Source: Pannonibacter sp051860505 (GTDB taxonomy: Bacteria > Pseudomonadota > Alphaproteobacteria > Rhizobiales > Stappiaceae). From it: a stretch of 64,000 bases of DNA. The translations under genes and the position numbers were made by a program. The stretch covers positions 62,001 through 126,000 of the forward strand of contig NZ_JBHYDX010000005.1 in NCBI RefSeq assembly GCF_051860505.1. Direction: 5' to 3'. This document shows, piece by piece, positions 22,679-32,833 of this stretch; positions within the stretch are counted from its first letter, which is position 1; each line of letters begins with the position of its first letter. The notes under the pieces were generated by a model. It was given only the letters and a program-made list of their open reading frames with translations. It had not been told where the DNA came from and ran no database searches.

Positions 22679-25459
22679 TCAGACCTGACCTTGCGCTTTC
22701 AGGGCCTTCAGCCGATAGAGAGCTTCCAGGGCCTCGCGTGGGCTCATGTCATCGGGTGTCAGGCTATCCAATGCCTCCCGCAACGCATCTGCCTCCGGTG
22801 CCGCCACGACGGTGGCGTGTGCCGGGCGGGAAGGCGGTTTTCGTGGAGCGGGAGCAAGTGCGGCAAACAGCGGCAGGTCGTCGATCAGCGTTTCGGCCGG
22901 CGCGCGGCGGTCTTTTTCTTCCAGCTGCGACAGTACGGCCTTGGCCCGTTCGACCACGCTTTGCGGCAGGCCGGCGAGCTTCGCGACCTGAATGCCATAG
23001 GAGCGGTCAGCAGCGCCGGGTACGATCTCGTGCAGGAAAATGACATCGCCGTTCCATTCCTTGACCGACACCGTGGCATTGGTCAGGCGCGGCAGGCGCT
23101 GGGCCAGCGCTGTCAGCTCGTGATAGTGGGTCGCAAACAGCCCGCGCGCGCGATTCACCTCGTGCAGATGCTCGATGGCTGCCCAGGCAATCGACAATCC
23201 ATCAAAAGTCGCTGTGCCACGGCCGATCTCGTCCAGGATCACCAGCGCCCGCTCGCCCGCCTGGTTGAGGATCGCGGCCGTCTCCACCATCTCGACCATG
23301 AAAGTCGAGCGGCCACGGGCAAGGTCATCCGCCGCACCGACACGGGAGAACAGCCGGTCGACCATGCCGATGTGCGCGAAGCGCGCGGGCACATAGGCGC
23401 CCGTCTGCGCTATGACGGCGATCAGCGCGTTCTGGCGCAGGAAGGTCGATTTACCGGCCATGTTCGGACCGGTAATCAGCCAGATGCGCCCATGCGCCAT
23501 GGCCTCGTCAGCTGGTCCCAGATTGCTGTCGTTGGCGACAAAGCTGTTTCCGCCCGAACGGCGCAGCGCCTGTTCAACAACCGGATGTCGTCCTCCCTCG
23601 ATGGTAAAGGCGAGGCTCGTATCCACCTGAGGCCTGCAGTAGCCATCGTCCTGGGCCAGCTTGGCCAGTGCGGCCGAGACGTCCAGCACGGATAGCGCCC
23701 GTGCCGCCGCCTTGATTGCCTCGCCAGCTGCAACGACGGCAGCGGCGAGCCGGTCGAAAATCTCGAGTTCGATCGCCAGCGCTCGTTCGCCTGCACTGGC
23801 GATCTTCGATTCCAGATCCGCCAGCTCGGTCGTTGTGAAGCGCATCGCCCCGGCCATGGTCTGGCGATGGATAAAACGCGCCGGATCAGCGGTCATCCGG
23901 TCGGCCTGGCCGCTTGGAGCCTCGATGAACCAGCCGAGCACGTTGTTGTGCTTGATCTTCAGCGAGCGCAGGCCCAGCTCTTCGGCGTACTCGGCCTGCA
24001 GCCGTGCGATCACCTTGCGCGAAGCATCGCGAAGGTCGCGCAGCTCGTCGAGATTGGCATCATAACCCTCGGCCACAAAGCCGCCGTCACGCTTCAACAG
24101 GGGCGGCTCATCGGACAGCGCCCGTGACAGTTCCTCGCCCAGCGCATGCGGGGCTTCAGCAAGATCATGCCGCGCGGCCGAGAGCTCCGCCGGCGTTTCG
24201 GCGCCGCGTTCCAGCAGCGCCAGAATGGACCGGGTCGCGGCCAGGCCCTGCGCGATGCTCAGAAGGTCGCGTGGTCCGCCGCGCTGCAGGGCAATGCGTG
24301 ACAGGGCGCGGGCGAGATCCGGCGCGGCTGCCAGTTCACGCCTGAGCCCTTCACGCAGGATCTCTTCATCGAGAAAATAGGCGACGGAATCGAGCCGGGC
24401 GTTGATAGCATCCGGATCCGTCAGCGGCCCGGCCATCCGGCTGGCCAGCAAACGTGCGCCTGCGCCGGTAACAGTCCGGTCGATGGCTGACAGCAGACTG
24501 CCCTGCCGGTCTCCACCCAGTGTGCGGGTCAGTTCCAGGTTGGCCCGGGTTGCCGGGTCAATCAGCATGCGTCCGCGTGCCGCCTCGCGCACGGGTGGAT
24601 CCAGCGGCGGGCGCTCGCCCAATTGGGTCTTTTCTATATAGGCCAGCACGCCGGCTGCGGCTGATAGCTCAGCCCGTGAGAACGTGCCGAAACCATCCAG
24701 CGTGCGGACGCCGAAGTAGCCGGCGAGCCGATCCGAAGCCGTGGCGCTGTCGAAAAAGGCGCGCGGAACCGGCGACAGAGCAGCTCCCTGCCCTTCAACG
24801 ATCTGGCGCAAATCCTGCTCTTGCAACAGCGCATCAGGGATCAGGATCTCACGCGGGTCAATCCGCGCCAGGTCAGCCGAAAGGCGCAGTGTATCGCTTT
24901 CTCCGACCTGGAAACTGCCGGTCGACATGTCGATCCAGGCAAGACCGAAAACGGCCTCTTCCGCTCCAGAGCCCATGCGCAGGCGATTGAGCGCCAGCAG
25001 GAAATTGTTGCTTCCAGCATCCAGCAGACGTTCTTCGGTCAATGTGCCGGGGGTCACCAGCCGGATGACATCCCGCCGGACAACGGACTTGGAGCCGCGT
25101 TTCTTGGCCTCGGCCGGATCTTCCATCTGCTCGCAGACAGCGACCCGGTGACCGAAGGCGATCAGCTTCTGCAGGTAGTCATCGGCCGCATGGACCGGCA
25201 CGCCGCACATCGGGATATCCTCGCCCAGATGCTTGCCGCGCTTGGTCAGCGTGATGCCGAGCGTGCGCGAGGCGATCTCGGCGTCCTCGAAGAACAGCTC
25301 GTAGAAATCCCCCATCCGGTAGAACAGCAGGCTGTCCGGATTTGCGGTCTTGATCTCGATGAACTGCGCCATCATTGGCGTGACGCGCTGGTCCGCTCCT
25401 GCGGCGTCAGGCGCAGATGGCTCGGCAGCAGGGTCGTGGGTGACGGGTTCGAATGACAT
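22679..25459 (-). CDS. mutS: DNA mismatch repair protein MutS
   Basis: MutS recognises mismatches and recruits MutL. The mismatch-contact motif GDFYELFFEDA is near residue 50; connector, lever and clamp domains follow. The ATPase domain carries Walker A TGPNMAGKSTFLRQ and the Walker B region VILDEIGRGTATFDGLS. Near the C terminus comes an alanine-rich linker and an end segment (MSPREALEALYRLKALK) like the tetramerisation tail. At 926 residues it is slightly longer than E. coli MutS because of the N-terminal leader. Confidence 0.97.
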   Translation of the reverse strand: MSFEPVTHDPAAEPSAPDAAGADQRVTPMMAQFIEIKTANPDSLLFYRMGDFYELFFEDAEIASRTLGITLTKRGKHLGEDIPMCGVPVHAADDYLQKLIAFGHRVAVCEQMEDPAEAKKRGSKSVVRRDVIRLVTPGTLTEERLLDAGSNNFLLALNRLRMGSGAEEAVFGLAWIDMSTGSFQVGESDTLRLSADLARIDPREILIPDALLQEQDLRQIVEGQGAALSPVPRAFFDSATASDRLAGYFGVRTLDGFGTFSRAELSAAAGVLAYIEKTQLGERPPLDPPVREAARGRMLIDPATRANLELTRTLGGDRQGSLLSAIDRTVTGAGARLLASRMAGPLTDPDAINARLDSVAYFLDEEILREGLRRELAAAPDLARALSRIALQRGGPRDLLSIAQGLAATRSILALLERGAETPAELSAARHDLAEAPHALGEELSRALSDEPPLLKRDGGFVAEGYDANLDELRDLRDASRKVIARLQAEYAEELGLRSLKIKHNNVLGWFIEAPSGQADRMTADPARFIHRQTMAGAMRFTTTELADLESKIASAGERALAIELEIFDRLAAAVVAAGEAIKAAARALSVLDVSAALAKLAQDDGYCRPQVDTSLAFTIEGGRHPVVEQALRRSGGNSFVANDSNLGPADEAMAHGRIWLITGPNMAGKSTFLRQNALIAVIAQTGAYVPARFAHIGMVDRLFSRVGAADDLARGRSTFMVEMVETAAILNQAGERALVILDEIGRGTATFDGLSIAWAAIEHLHEVNRARGLFATHYHELTALAQRLPRLTNATVSVKEWNGDVIFLHEIVPGAADRSYGIQVAKLAGLPQSVVERAKAVLSQLEEKDRRAPAETLIDDLPLFAALAPAPRKPPSRPAHATVVAAPEADALREALDSLTPDDMSPREALEALYRLKALKAQGQV

Positions 25460-25618
25460 GGCCGGACCGTAGCAAAGCGCTTCCGTCGTTTCATGGCGAC
25501 TACTGCCTTGTGCTGCCTTGAGCCGGCAATTTTCAGGGGATAAGGTTTGCCTCCCCCCGCGTGGCTTCGCCCTGCCGCCCGATCATACGACGCATCTGCC
25601 CAGAGGACCCCAAAGGCC

Positions 25619-27901
25619 ATGTCCGACAACAAGAAGACGCCAAAGACCGGCATCAGTTTCACCGACCAGGAAGCGCTTCTGTTCCATCAGGAAGGCAAGC
25701 CGGGCAAGCTGGAAATCACCCCGACCAAGCCGATGGCCACCCAGCGGGATCTGTCGCTGGCCTATTCGCCGGGTGTGGCCGTACCGGTGCGGGCCATCGC
25801 CGAGGATCCGAGCCGCGCCTTTGACTACACCACGCGTGGCAACCTCGTTGCCGTGATTTCCAACGGTACCGCCATTCTCGGCCTCGGCAACCTCGGTGCG
25901 CTGGCTTCCAAGCCGGTGATGGAAGGCAAGGCCGTGCTGTTCAAGCGCTTCGCCGACGTGGATTCCATCGACCTGGAAGTCGATACCGAGGAAGTCGACG
26001 CCTTCATCAACTCGGTCCGCTATCTCGGGCCCTCCTTCGGTGGCATCAACCTGGAGGACATCAAGGCGCCGGACTGTTTCATCATCGAGCAGCGCCTGCG
26101 CGAATTGATGGATATCCCGGTTTTCCACGACGACCAGCATGGCACCGCCATCATCGCTGCCGCCGGCATGATCAACGCGCTGCATCTGACCGGCCGCGAC
26201 ATGAAGACCGTCAAGGTGGTCTGCAATGGCGCGGGCGCTGCCGGCATTGCCTGTATCGAGCTGGTCAAGGCCATGGGCATTCCGCATGAGAATGTCATTC
26301 TCTGCGACACCAAGGGCGTGATCTACCAGGGCCGCACCGAGGGCATGAACCAGTGGAAGTCGGCCCATGCTGTGCGCACGGACGCAAGGACGTTGTATGA
26401 GGCCCTGAAGGGCGCAGATGTGTTCCTCGGCGTCTCCGTCAAGGGCGCGCTGACCGAGGACATGGTCCGAGCGATGGCGCCAAACCCGATCATCTTCGCC
26501 ATGGCCAACCCGGATCCGGAAATCACGCCGGAGGAAGTCGCTGCCATCCGCGACGACGCCATCGTCGCCACCGGCCGCTCCGACTATCCGAACCAGGTCA
26601 ACAACGTCCTGGGCTTCCCCTACATCTTCCGCGGCGCGCTGGATGTGCGCGCCACCACGATCAACGAGGAGATGAAGGTTGCCTGTGCCCATGCGCTGGC
26701 AGAACTCGCCCGCGAGGAAGTGCCTGACGAGGTGGCGGCGGCCTATCGCGGCAACCGGCCGAAGTTCGGGCCGGAATACATCATCCCTGTGCCCTTCGAT
26801 CCCCGGCTCATCTCGACCATTCCGCCGGCCGTGGCCCAGGCTGCTATGGACTCTGGCGTTGCTCGCAAGCCGATCATCGACATGGATCAGTACCGGCACC
26901 AGCTGTCGGCCCGGCGCGATCCGGTTGCCGGCACGCTGCAGCGCATCTTCACCCGCGTCCGCCAGATGCCGAAGCGCGTCGTCTTTGCCGAAGGCGAAGA
27001 GGAGCCGATGATCCGCGCCGCCGTGAGTTTCGTGAACCAGGGCCTCGGTGAAGCCATCCTGATCGGCCGCGAAGACGAGATCCGCTCAGCGGCCCAGGGA
27101 GCGGGCATCGATATCGACCGACCCGGCATCCGTTTGCAGAACGCCCGCAACTCCACCCGCAATGCCGATTATGCCCAGTATCTCTATGGCCGGATGCAGC
27201 GGAAAGGGTACCTGTTGCGCGACTGCCAGCGCATGGTCAACAACGACCGCAACTACTGGGGCGCGATCATGGTGGCGCGCGGCGATGCCGACGCCATGGT
27301 GACGGGCATCACCCGCAATTACTCTGTTGCCCTCGACACGGTGCGCCAGTGCATCGACACCAAGCCCGGCCATCGGGTCATCGGCGTGTCGCTGGTGCTC
27401 GCCCGTGGCCGCACCGTGCTTGTTGCCGACACCACCGTGCATGACATGCCGAATGCAGAGGAACTGGCCGATATCGCAGAAGAGGCCGCCCATGTTGCCC
27501 GGCGTCTTGGCTACGAGCCGCGTGTGGCCATGCTGGCCTATTCAACCTTCGGCCACCCGAAGGGCGAGCGCGCCGAGCGGGTGCAGGAAGCCGTGCGCAT
27601 CCTCGACCGGCGCCGCGTCGACTTCGAGTACGACGGGGAAATGGCCGCCGACGTGGCGCTCAACATGGACAAGATGGCGTCTTATCCGTTCTGCCGCCTC
27701 ACCGGCCCGGCCAACGTGCTGATCATGCCGGCGTTCCACTCTGCATCCATCTCGACCAAGATGCTGCAGGAACTGGGTGGCTCGACGGTGATCGGCCCGC
27801 TGCTCGTCGGCTTCGACAAGCCCGTGCAGATCGTGCCGATGGGCGCCAAGGACAGCGACATCGTCAACATGGCAGCGGTGGCCGCGTACAATGTGACGTG
27901 A
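25619..27901 (+). CDS. maeB: NADP-dependent malic enzyme with phosphotransacetylase-like C-terminal domain
   Basis: MaeB decarboxylates malate to pyruvate with NADP, supplying NADPH and feeding gluconeogenesis. Residues 1 to about 430 hold the malic enzyme fold (SLAYSPGVAVPV, FHDDQHGTAIIAAAG, VVCNGAGAAGIACIEL). Residues from about 440 on resemble phosphate acetyltransferase (PKRVVFAEGEEEPMIRAA, SYPFCRLTGPANVLIMPAFHSA), which in MaeB is a regulatory domain for acetyl-CoA and does not act as an enzyme. The start at 25619 has AGAGGA upstream and gives 760 residues. It is divergent from mutS. Confidence 0.95.
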   Translation: MSDNKKTPKTGISFTDQEALLFHQEGKPGKLEITPTKPMATQRDLSLAYSPGVAVPVRAIAEDPSRAFDYTTRGNLVAVISNGTAILGLGNLGALASKPVMEGKAVLFKRFADVDSIDLEVDTEEVDAFINSVRYLGPSFGGINLEDIKAPDCFIIEQRLRELMDIPVFHDDQHGTAIIAAAGMINALHLTGRDMKTVKVVCNGAGAAGIACIELVKAMGIPHENVILCDTKGVIYQGRTEGMNQWKSAHAVRTDARTLYEALKGADVFLGVSVKGALTEDMVRAMAPNPIIFAMANPDPEITPEEVAAIRDDAIVATGRSDYPNQVNNVLGFPYIFRGALDVRATTINEEMKVACAHALAELAREEVPDEVAAAYRGNRPKFGPEYIIPVPFDPRLISTIPPAVAQAAMDSGVARKPIIDMDQYRHQLSARRDPVAGTLQRIFTRVRQMPKRVVFAEGEEEPMIRAAVSFVNQGLGEAILIGREDEIRSAAQGAGIDIDRPGIRLQNARNSTRNADYAQYLYGRMQRKGYLLRDCQRMVNNDRNYWGAIMVARGDADAMVTGITRNYSVALDTVRQCIDTKPGHRVIGVSLVLARGRTVLVADTTVHDMPNAEELADIAEEAAHVARRLGYEPRVAMLAYSTFGHPKGERAERVQEAVRILDRRRVDFEYDGEMAADVALNMDKMASYPFCRLTGPANVLIMPAFHSASISTKMLQELGGSTVIGPLLVGFDKPVQIVPMGAKDSDIVNMAAVAAYNVT

Positions 27902-28004
27902 CTTCTCCGGCTCCGGCCGGTTGGCGCAACGGAAATGCAAACGGGCCGCACTTTGGCGGCCCGTCAGAGTGCCGACAGTCCGTGTTTGGACTCCGGTCCC
28001 TCTC

Positions 28005-28178
28005 CGTGTCACCCCGGCCAAGCGTAGCGCCGAGCCGGGCACCACTCGCTTCCAGAGCAGTCGTCACGAAGCGCAGACGCTCGCCAGCGAGAGGCTTGCA
28101 ACTGCTGCGGTCTGACAATCACTGCTCTGCGAACGAGTAGGCCCCGGGTCTCCGCTTTGCTCCGCCCGGGGTGACCCC
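28005..28178. repeat. Composite GC-rich palindromic intergenic repeat (second copy type)
   Basis: The 308-bp gap 27902-28209 contains GTCACCCCGGCC near 28008 facing GCCGAGCCGGGC near 28029, and a strong hairpin CCCCGGG...CCCGGGG at 28142-28171 followed by GTGACCCC. The CTCCGCTTTGCT core here also occurs at 13042-13053 in the first composite. No gene is seen in the gap. Confidence 0.65.
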
Positions 28179-28209
28179 AGAGGGTTTTGTCCTACTTTAG
28201 GCTGGTTAC

Positions 28210-28620
28210 TTACGGGATATTTTTAATTTTCGAAATATCACCATTCAGGACAGTATCCGCGATTGAAATTGCTTCCAACTGACAAGCTTGTTCGCCCGGC
28301 ATAAACAGAAGATTTACTCTTTTGCCTAGAGCGTAAGCGAATGCCGCCTCCATCAGCGTATTTGCCCCGATATAACCGACAACGCCATTTTTTGTGTAAT
28401 TTGCGATCAGAACTGCATCAGATGTGCGTATTTCATCAAGATAGTCTCGAATGAATTTGCGCTTTGTTTCTATGGCTTCTGCTTCGGACAAGTCGCTCCA
28501 AATGTGATCGGCCTCATCCCGAACTGGAGCAACAGCGACGACACCAAGTGTTGTCAAAGATGCGGCCATTTCCTCCATCGCGTCGATGAATAGCATTGAG
28601 CCGCAGATGCAAACACGCAT
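28210..28620 (-). CDS. Nucleoside 2-deoxyribosyltransferase-like / DUF4406-type small protein
   Basis: The protein has about 136 residues from the ATG at 28620 (MRVCICGSMLF); eight more residues would be added by an ATG at 28644. The glycine-rich start (ICGSM), SDAVLIANY and NTLMEAAFAYALGKRVNLLF are the pattern of the nucleoside 2-deoxyribosyltransferase superfamily, where the glutamate in LMEAAFA is catalytic in active members. Substrate unknown; a role in nucleotide salvage or defence cannot be told apart. The gene is visibly more AT-rich than its neighbours and has no operon partner, which suggests acquisition. Confidence 0.7.
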   Translation of the reverse strand: MRVCICGSMLFIDAMEEMAASLTTLGVVAVAPVRDEADHIWSDLSEAEAIETKRKFIRDYLDEIRTSDAVLIANYTKNGVVGYIGANTLMEAAFAYALGKRVNLLFMPGEQACQLEAISIADTVLNGDISKIKNIP

Positions 28621-28691
28621 GTTTCGGTTCCCGTTGTCCCGCATTCAGCAAGGGAGCCGGCCTGTTCATTTTGAAACAGGCCAGTCCACTC

Positions 28692-29654
<963 letters not shown>

Positions 29655-29858
29655 CATTTTCTCCTGATGCAGGGGCGTCCGCGCTGGGCGCGGCCCCTCT
29701 GACGGTGATCCAAGCCTAGGCGGAACAGACAAGCAAGGCGAGAGGACGCATTCCAAAGTTTCGAAGCGCGCGAAATGTTCATCCCCCTGCTGTGCGTCCC
29801 AGACAAATACCGTGCTCTGGCAAAGACTGTGCTCCGGCAAAGGCCGCATCTGCCGGGC

Positions 29859-30308
29859 TCAAGCGGTACCGGTCGAGCCGAACCCGCCGCTGCCGCGCTC
29901 CGTTTCATCAAGGCCAGCAACCTCCAACAGCGCTGCCTGCAGCACCGGTGCAATGATCATCTGGGCGATGCGCATGCCACGTGTGACGGTGAAGGGCTCG
30001 AGGCCGTGATTGATGAGGATCACCTTCACCTCCCCGCGATAGTCGGCATCCACCGTTCCAGGCGTGTTGAGCACCGTAACGCCGTTTTTCGCCGCCAGTC
30101 CCGAGCGCGGGCGAACCTGTCCCTCAAAGCCGCGCGGGATCGCCATGGCAAGGCCGGTTGGCACCATCGCGTAAGCACCTGGAAGCAGCACGACATCGCC
30201 CTCGACTGCCGCCAGAAGGTCGAAACCGGCCGCATCCTGGCTCTGGTATGCGGGCAAGGGAAGGTCGGTACCATGGGCAAGGCGCTGGATCTGAACCGAT
30301 ACGGTCAT
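29859..30308 (-). CDS. dut: Deoxyuridine 5'-triphosphate nucleotidohydrolase (dUTPase)
   Basis: Dut hydrolyses dUTP to dUMP to keep uracil out of DNA. The five motifs are all present: DAAGFDLLAA (1), RPRSGLAAKNGV (2), TPGTVDADYRGEVKV (3), RGMRIAQMII (4) and the flexible C-terminal ERGSGGFGSTG (5). It is a trimeric-type enzyme of 149 residues from the ATG at 30308 (MTVSVQIQRL); the longer open frame to 30395 is unconserved. Confidence 0.95.
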   Translation of the reverse strand: MTVSVQIQRLAHGTDLPLPAYQSQDAAGFDLLAAVEGDVVLLPGAYAMVPTGLAMAIPRGFEGQVRPRSGLAAKNGVTVLNTPGTVDADYRGEVKVILINHGLEPFTVTRGMRIAQMIIAPVLQAALLEVAGLDETERGSGGFGSTGTA

Positions 30309-30525
30309 GAAGAGGTTCCCTCTGAACTGTTTCCGCCTTGCTGGCAGGTCAACCGCGCTGGCGCAAGAGGGGCGCGCACAGGAGTGATTGGCCAAAGGCT
30401 GCGGTCAGACCCCTGTCCGGGGCGACTGTTCGCTATTGATGAACGATCAGTTGGCGGAAACGGGTATTCATTCACCCCCGAGGCCGGCCTAGTTTACAGC
30501 ACACCGGTTGCTCCCGAGGTCTGCC

Positions 30526-31326
30526 ATGTCTGCGATTACCCCCCATTCAGCTTCCACCTTTGCCCCGATGTTTCTGGCGCATGGGTCGCCGATGCTGGCG
30601 ATCGAAGACAGCGCAGCGCATCAGTTTCTGAAGTCGCTTGGCGACAATCTTCCGCGTCCGCGCGCGATCATCGTCCTGTCACCCCATTGGGAGACCGAGG
30701 GCCTGCGCGTGTCCGCGCCTGGTCCTCTCCGGACGATTCATGACTTTGGCGGTTTTCCGCGGGCGCTGTTCGAGATCCAGTATCCGGCAAACGCTCCGGA
30801 AGCGCTGGTTGCCGACGTGAAGCAGCATCTCGCATCGGCGGGGATCTCTGCAGCGGTTGACGCGTCCTGGGGACTTGATCACGGCGCATGGGTGCCGCTG
30901 TCCCTCGCCTTTCCGGATGCCGACATTCCAGTTGTCGCCCTGTCCCTGCCCCTCACCTATGGCCCAGATCAGTTGTTCGATCTCGGCCTTGCCCTAAGTC
31001 CGTTGAAAGATGATGGCGTCCTGATCCTTGCAACAGGAAGCACGACGCATAACCTGCGGATGATCATGCCGAAGACGACACCGGCTGTCGATTGGGCCGT
31101 TGCCTTCGACAAGTGGCTGGACGCAGGGCTCATGACTGGCGAGCGGGAGAGGATTTCGGATCTCGCAGCCGCTCCGCAGTTCCGTTTGGCGCATCCGACC
31201 GAGGAGCATTTGCTGCCCGTGTTCTTCGCGCTCGGAGCCGGAGGGGAAGGCGCGAAGGGTGATCTGATCCATCGCAGCTATGAATATGGCACGCTGTCGA
31301 TGTCCTATTATCGCTTCGCGGCTTGA
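30526..31326 (+). CDS. DODA-type (LigB-like) extradiol dioxygenase family protein
   Basis: This is a class III extradiol dioxygenase-like protein similar to YgiD/DOPA dioxygenase. The metal-binding positions are visible in APMFLAHGSP near the start, LSPHWETEG, LDHGAWVPLSLAF and GSTTHNLRM. It ends YGTLSMSYYRF, as in the family. The 266-residue start at 30526 follows GAGGTCTGCC; an upstream in-frame ATG at 30508 adds six residues. Substrate cannot be told from sequence. It is convergent with folC. Confidence 0.86.
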   Translation: MSAITPHSASTFAPMFLAHGSPMLAIEDSAAHQFLKSLGDNLPRPRAIIVLSPHWETEGLRVSAPGPLRTIHDFGGFPRALFEIQYPANAPEALVADVKQHLASAGISAAVDASWGLDHGAWVPLSLAFPDADIPVVALSLPLTYGPDQLFDLGLALSPLKDDGVLILATGSTTHNLRMIMPKTTPAVDWAVAFDKWLDAGLMTGERERISDLAAAPQFRLAHPTEEHLLPVFFALGAGGEGAKGDLIHRSYEYGTLSMSYYRFAA

Positions 31327-31354
31327 GCCGAAGCCGGAGCAGCCCGGCCGCGCA

Positions 31355-32671
31355 TCAGCGTGGCTGGGTGCCGTTTGCGGCCAGAACATCCCCGACCAGA
31401 TAGAGTGAGCCGCAGATCAGGATGCGCGGCGGCTCGCCATCCTTGGCCGCGCAGGCCCGGATGTCCGCCAGTGCCTGGTCGAGACTGTCGAAGGGGGTGG
31501 CTTCAAGGCCTGCCGTCCGGGCGAAGTCGGCCAGTTCGAACGGATCCCTGGCAGCATTGGTCGAGTTGACCGGAACTGTTCCGACATGCCGGACCAGTCC
31601 CTCGAAAGCCCGGAAGAAGCCGATCGGATCCTTGGTCGTGAGCATGGCCGAAACCATGTAGAGCGGCCTGGGACTTTTCTCTTCCAACTCACCCATGTAG
31701 GCGGCGATGGTGATGGCGGCACCCGGATTGTGTCCACCATCGACCCAGACCTCGGCGCCGTCGGGGCATTTGTCGAACAGCGGCCCCTGCCGCAGCAAAT
31801 GCAGCCGGCCCGGCCAACGCACGGCCTTCAGGCCTTGTGCAATGACGTCAGCCTCTGGCAACAGCCCGGCCGCCTTCAGTGCCGCGATTGCAACGCCGGC
31901 GTTGAGGATCTGGTGGTCGCCGGGAAGTGCCGGCAGCGGCAGGTCGAGAAGCCCATCGTCATCCTGAAACACCATGCGGCCATTCTCGGCCATGGCGGCA
32001 AATTCCTCGCCAAAGCGTCCGAGCCGCGACTTTACCCGTGCCGCAGCGCGGTCAATGACCCGGGTGACCTCATCAACCTGCGGTGCCGAAACCGACGGAC
32101 AACCCGGCTTGATGATCGCAGCCTTCTCGCCTGCAATTTCCGTGAGGGTGTTGCCGAGGAATTTTTCGTGGTCATGGGAGATCGACGTGATGACCGACAC
32201 GAGCGGGCTGTCGATGACGTTGGTTGCATCCAGTCGTCCGCCAAGTCCGACCTCCAGCAGCAGCACATCCGCCGGTTCCTCGGAAAAGAGCAGCAGGGCA
32301 GCCGCCGTGGTGATCTCGAAAAACGTGATCGGATGTCCGTCGTTGGCACGCTCGCAGCGGTCGAGTGCTGCCATCAGGCGCGGATCATCGATGAACTCAC
32401 CGTTTCCACCCATGCGGATGCGCTCGTTGAAACGGACCAGATGCGGCGAGGTATAGACATGGCAGCGTTTGCCGGCGGCCTCGAGGATCGCCCGCATGGT
32501 TGCGGTCACCGAACCCTTGCCATTGGTGCCGGCAACATGGATCACGGGCGGCAGGCGGTGTTCAGGATGGCCCAAGGCTTCGAGCAGACGATGCATGCGG
32601 TCCAGCGACAGGTCGATCTGCATCGGGTGCAGGGCGAGCAGCCGGTCGAGAATGGCAGTGATCTGGTCCAT
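31355..32671 (-). CDS. folC: Bifunctional dihydrofolate synthase / folylpolyglutamate synthase
   Basis: FolC adds glutamate to dihydropteroate and extends folate polyglutamates. It is a Mur-ligase-type enzyme: the ATP loop HVAGTNGKGSVTATMR is near residue 45, the second domain begins after the central GRLHLLR, and the metal-binding ISHDHEKFLGNTLTEIA is near residue 165. It is 438 residues. It is third in the trpA-accD-folC run, an order conserved in alphaproteobacteria, with a 162-bp gap to accD. Confidence 0.94.
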   Translation of the reverse strand: MDQITAILDRLLALHPMQIDLSLDRMHRLLEALGHPEHRLPPVIHVAGTNGKGSVTATMRAILEAAGKRCHVYTSPHLVRFNERIRMGGNGEFIDDPRLMAALDRCERANDGHPITFFEITTAAALLLFSEEPADVLLLEVGLGGRLDATNVIDSPLVSVITSISHDHEKFLGNTLTEIAGEKAAIIKPGCPSVSAPQVDEVTRVIDRAAARVKSRLGRFGEEFAAMAENGRMVFQDDDGLLDLPLPALPGDHQILNAGVAIAALKAAGLLPEADVIAQGLKAVRWPGRLHLLRQGPLFDKCPDGAEVWVDGGHNPGAAITIAAYMGELEEKSPRPLYMVSAMLTTKDPIGFFRAFEGLVRHVGTVPVNSTNAARDPFELADFARTAGLEATPFDSLDQALADIRACAAKDGEPPRILICGSLYLVGDVLAANGTQPR

Positions 32672-32833
32672 GACGCCCTTTCAGGCTCAACAGGGCCGAC
32701 CCAGGCGGGGCGGGAGGCTTCTGCGTTCTTTCCGCATATAGAGGCGCACAGGTCCTGACAAGCGACTGAAACGGGAACGGCCCGCCGTGTCATAATCACG
32801 ACGGACCGGGCCCGATTTCAGGTCCTGCGTGAA

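Noticed and set aside
28142..28171. Hairpin CCCCGGG...CCCGGGG considered as terminator of maeB
   Set aside because: It lies about 240 bp past the maeB stop and is not followed by a T-run; it fits better as part of the intergenic palindromic repeat.
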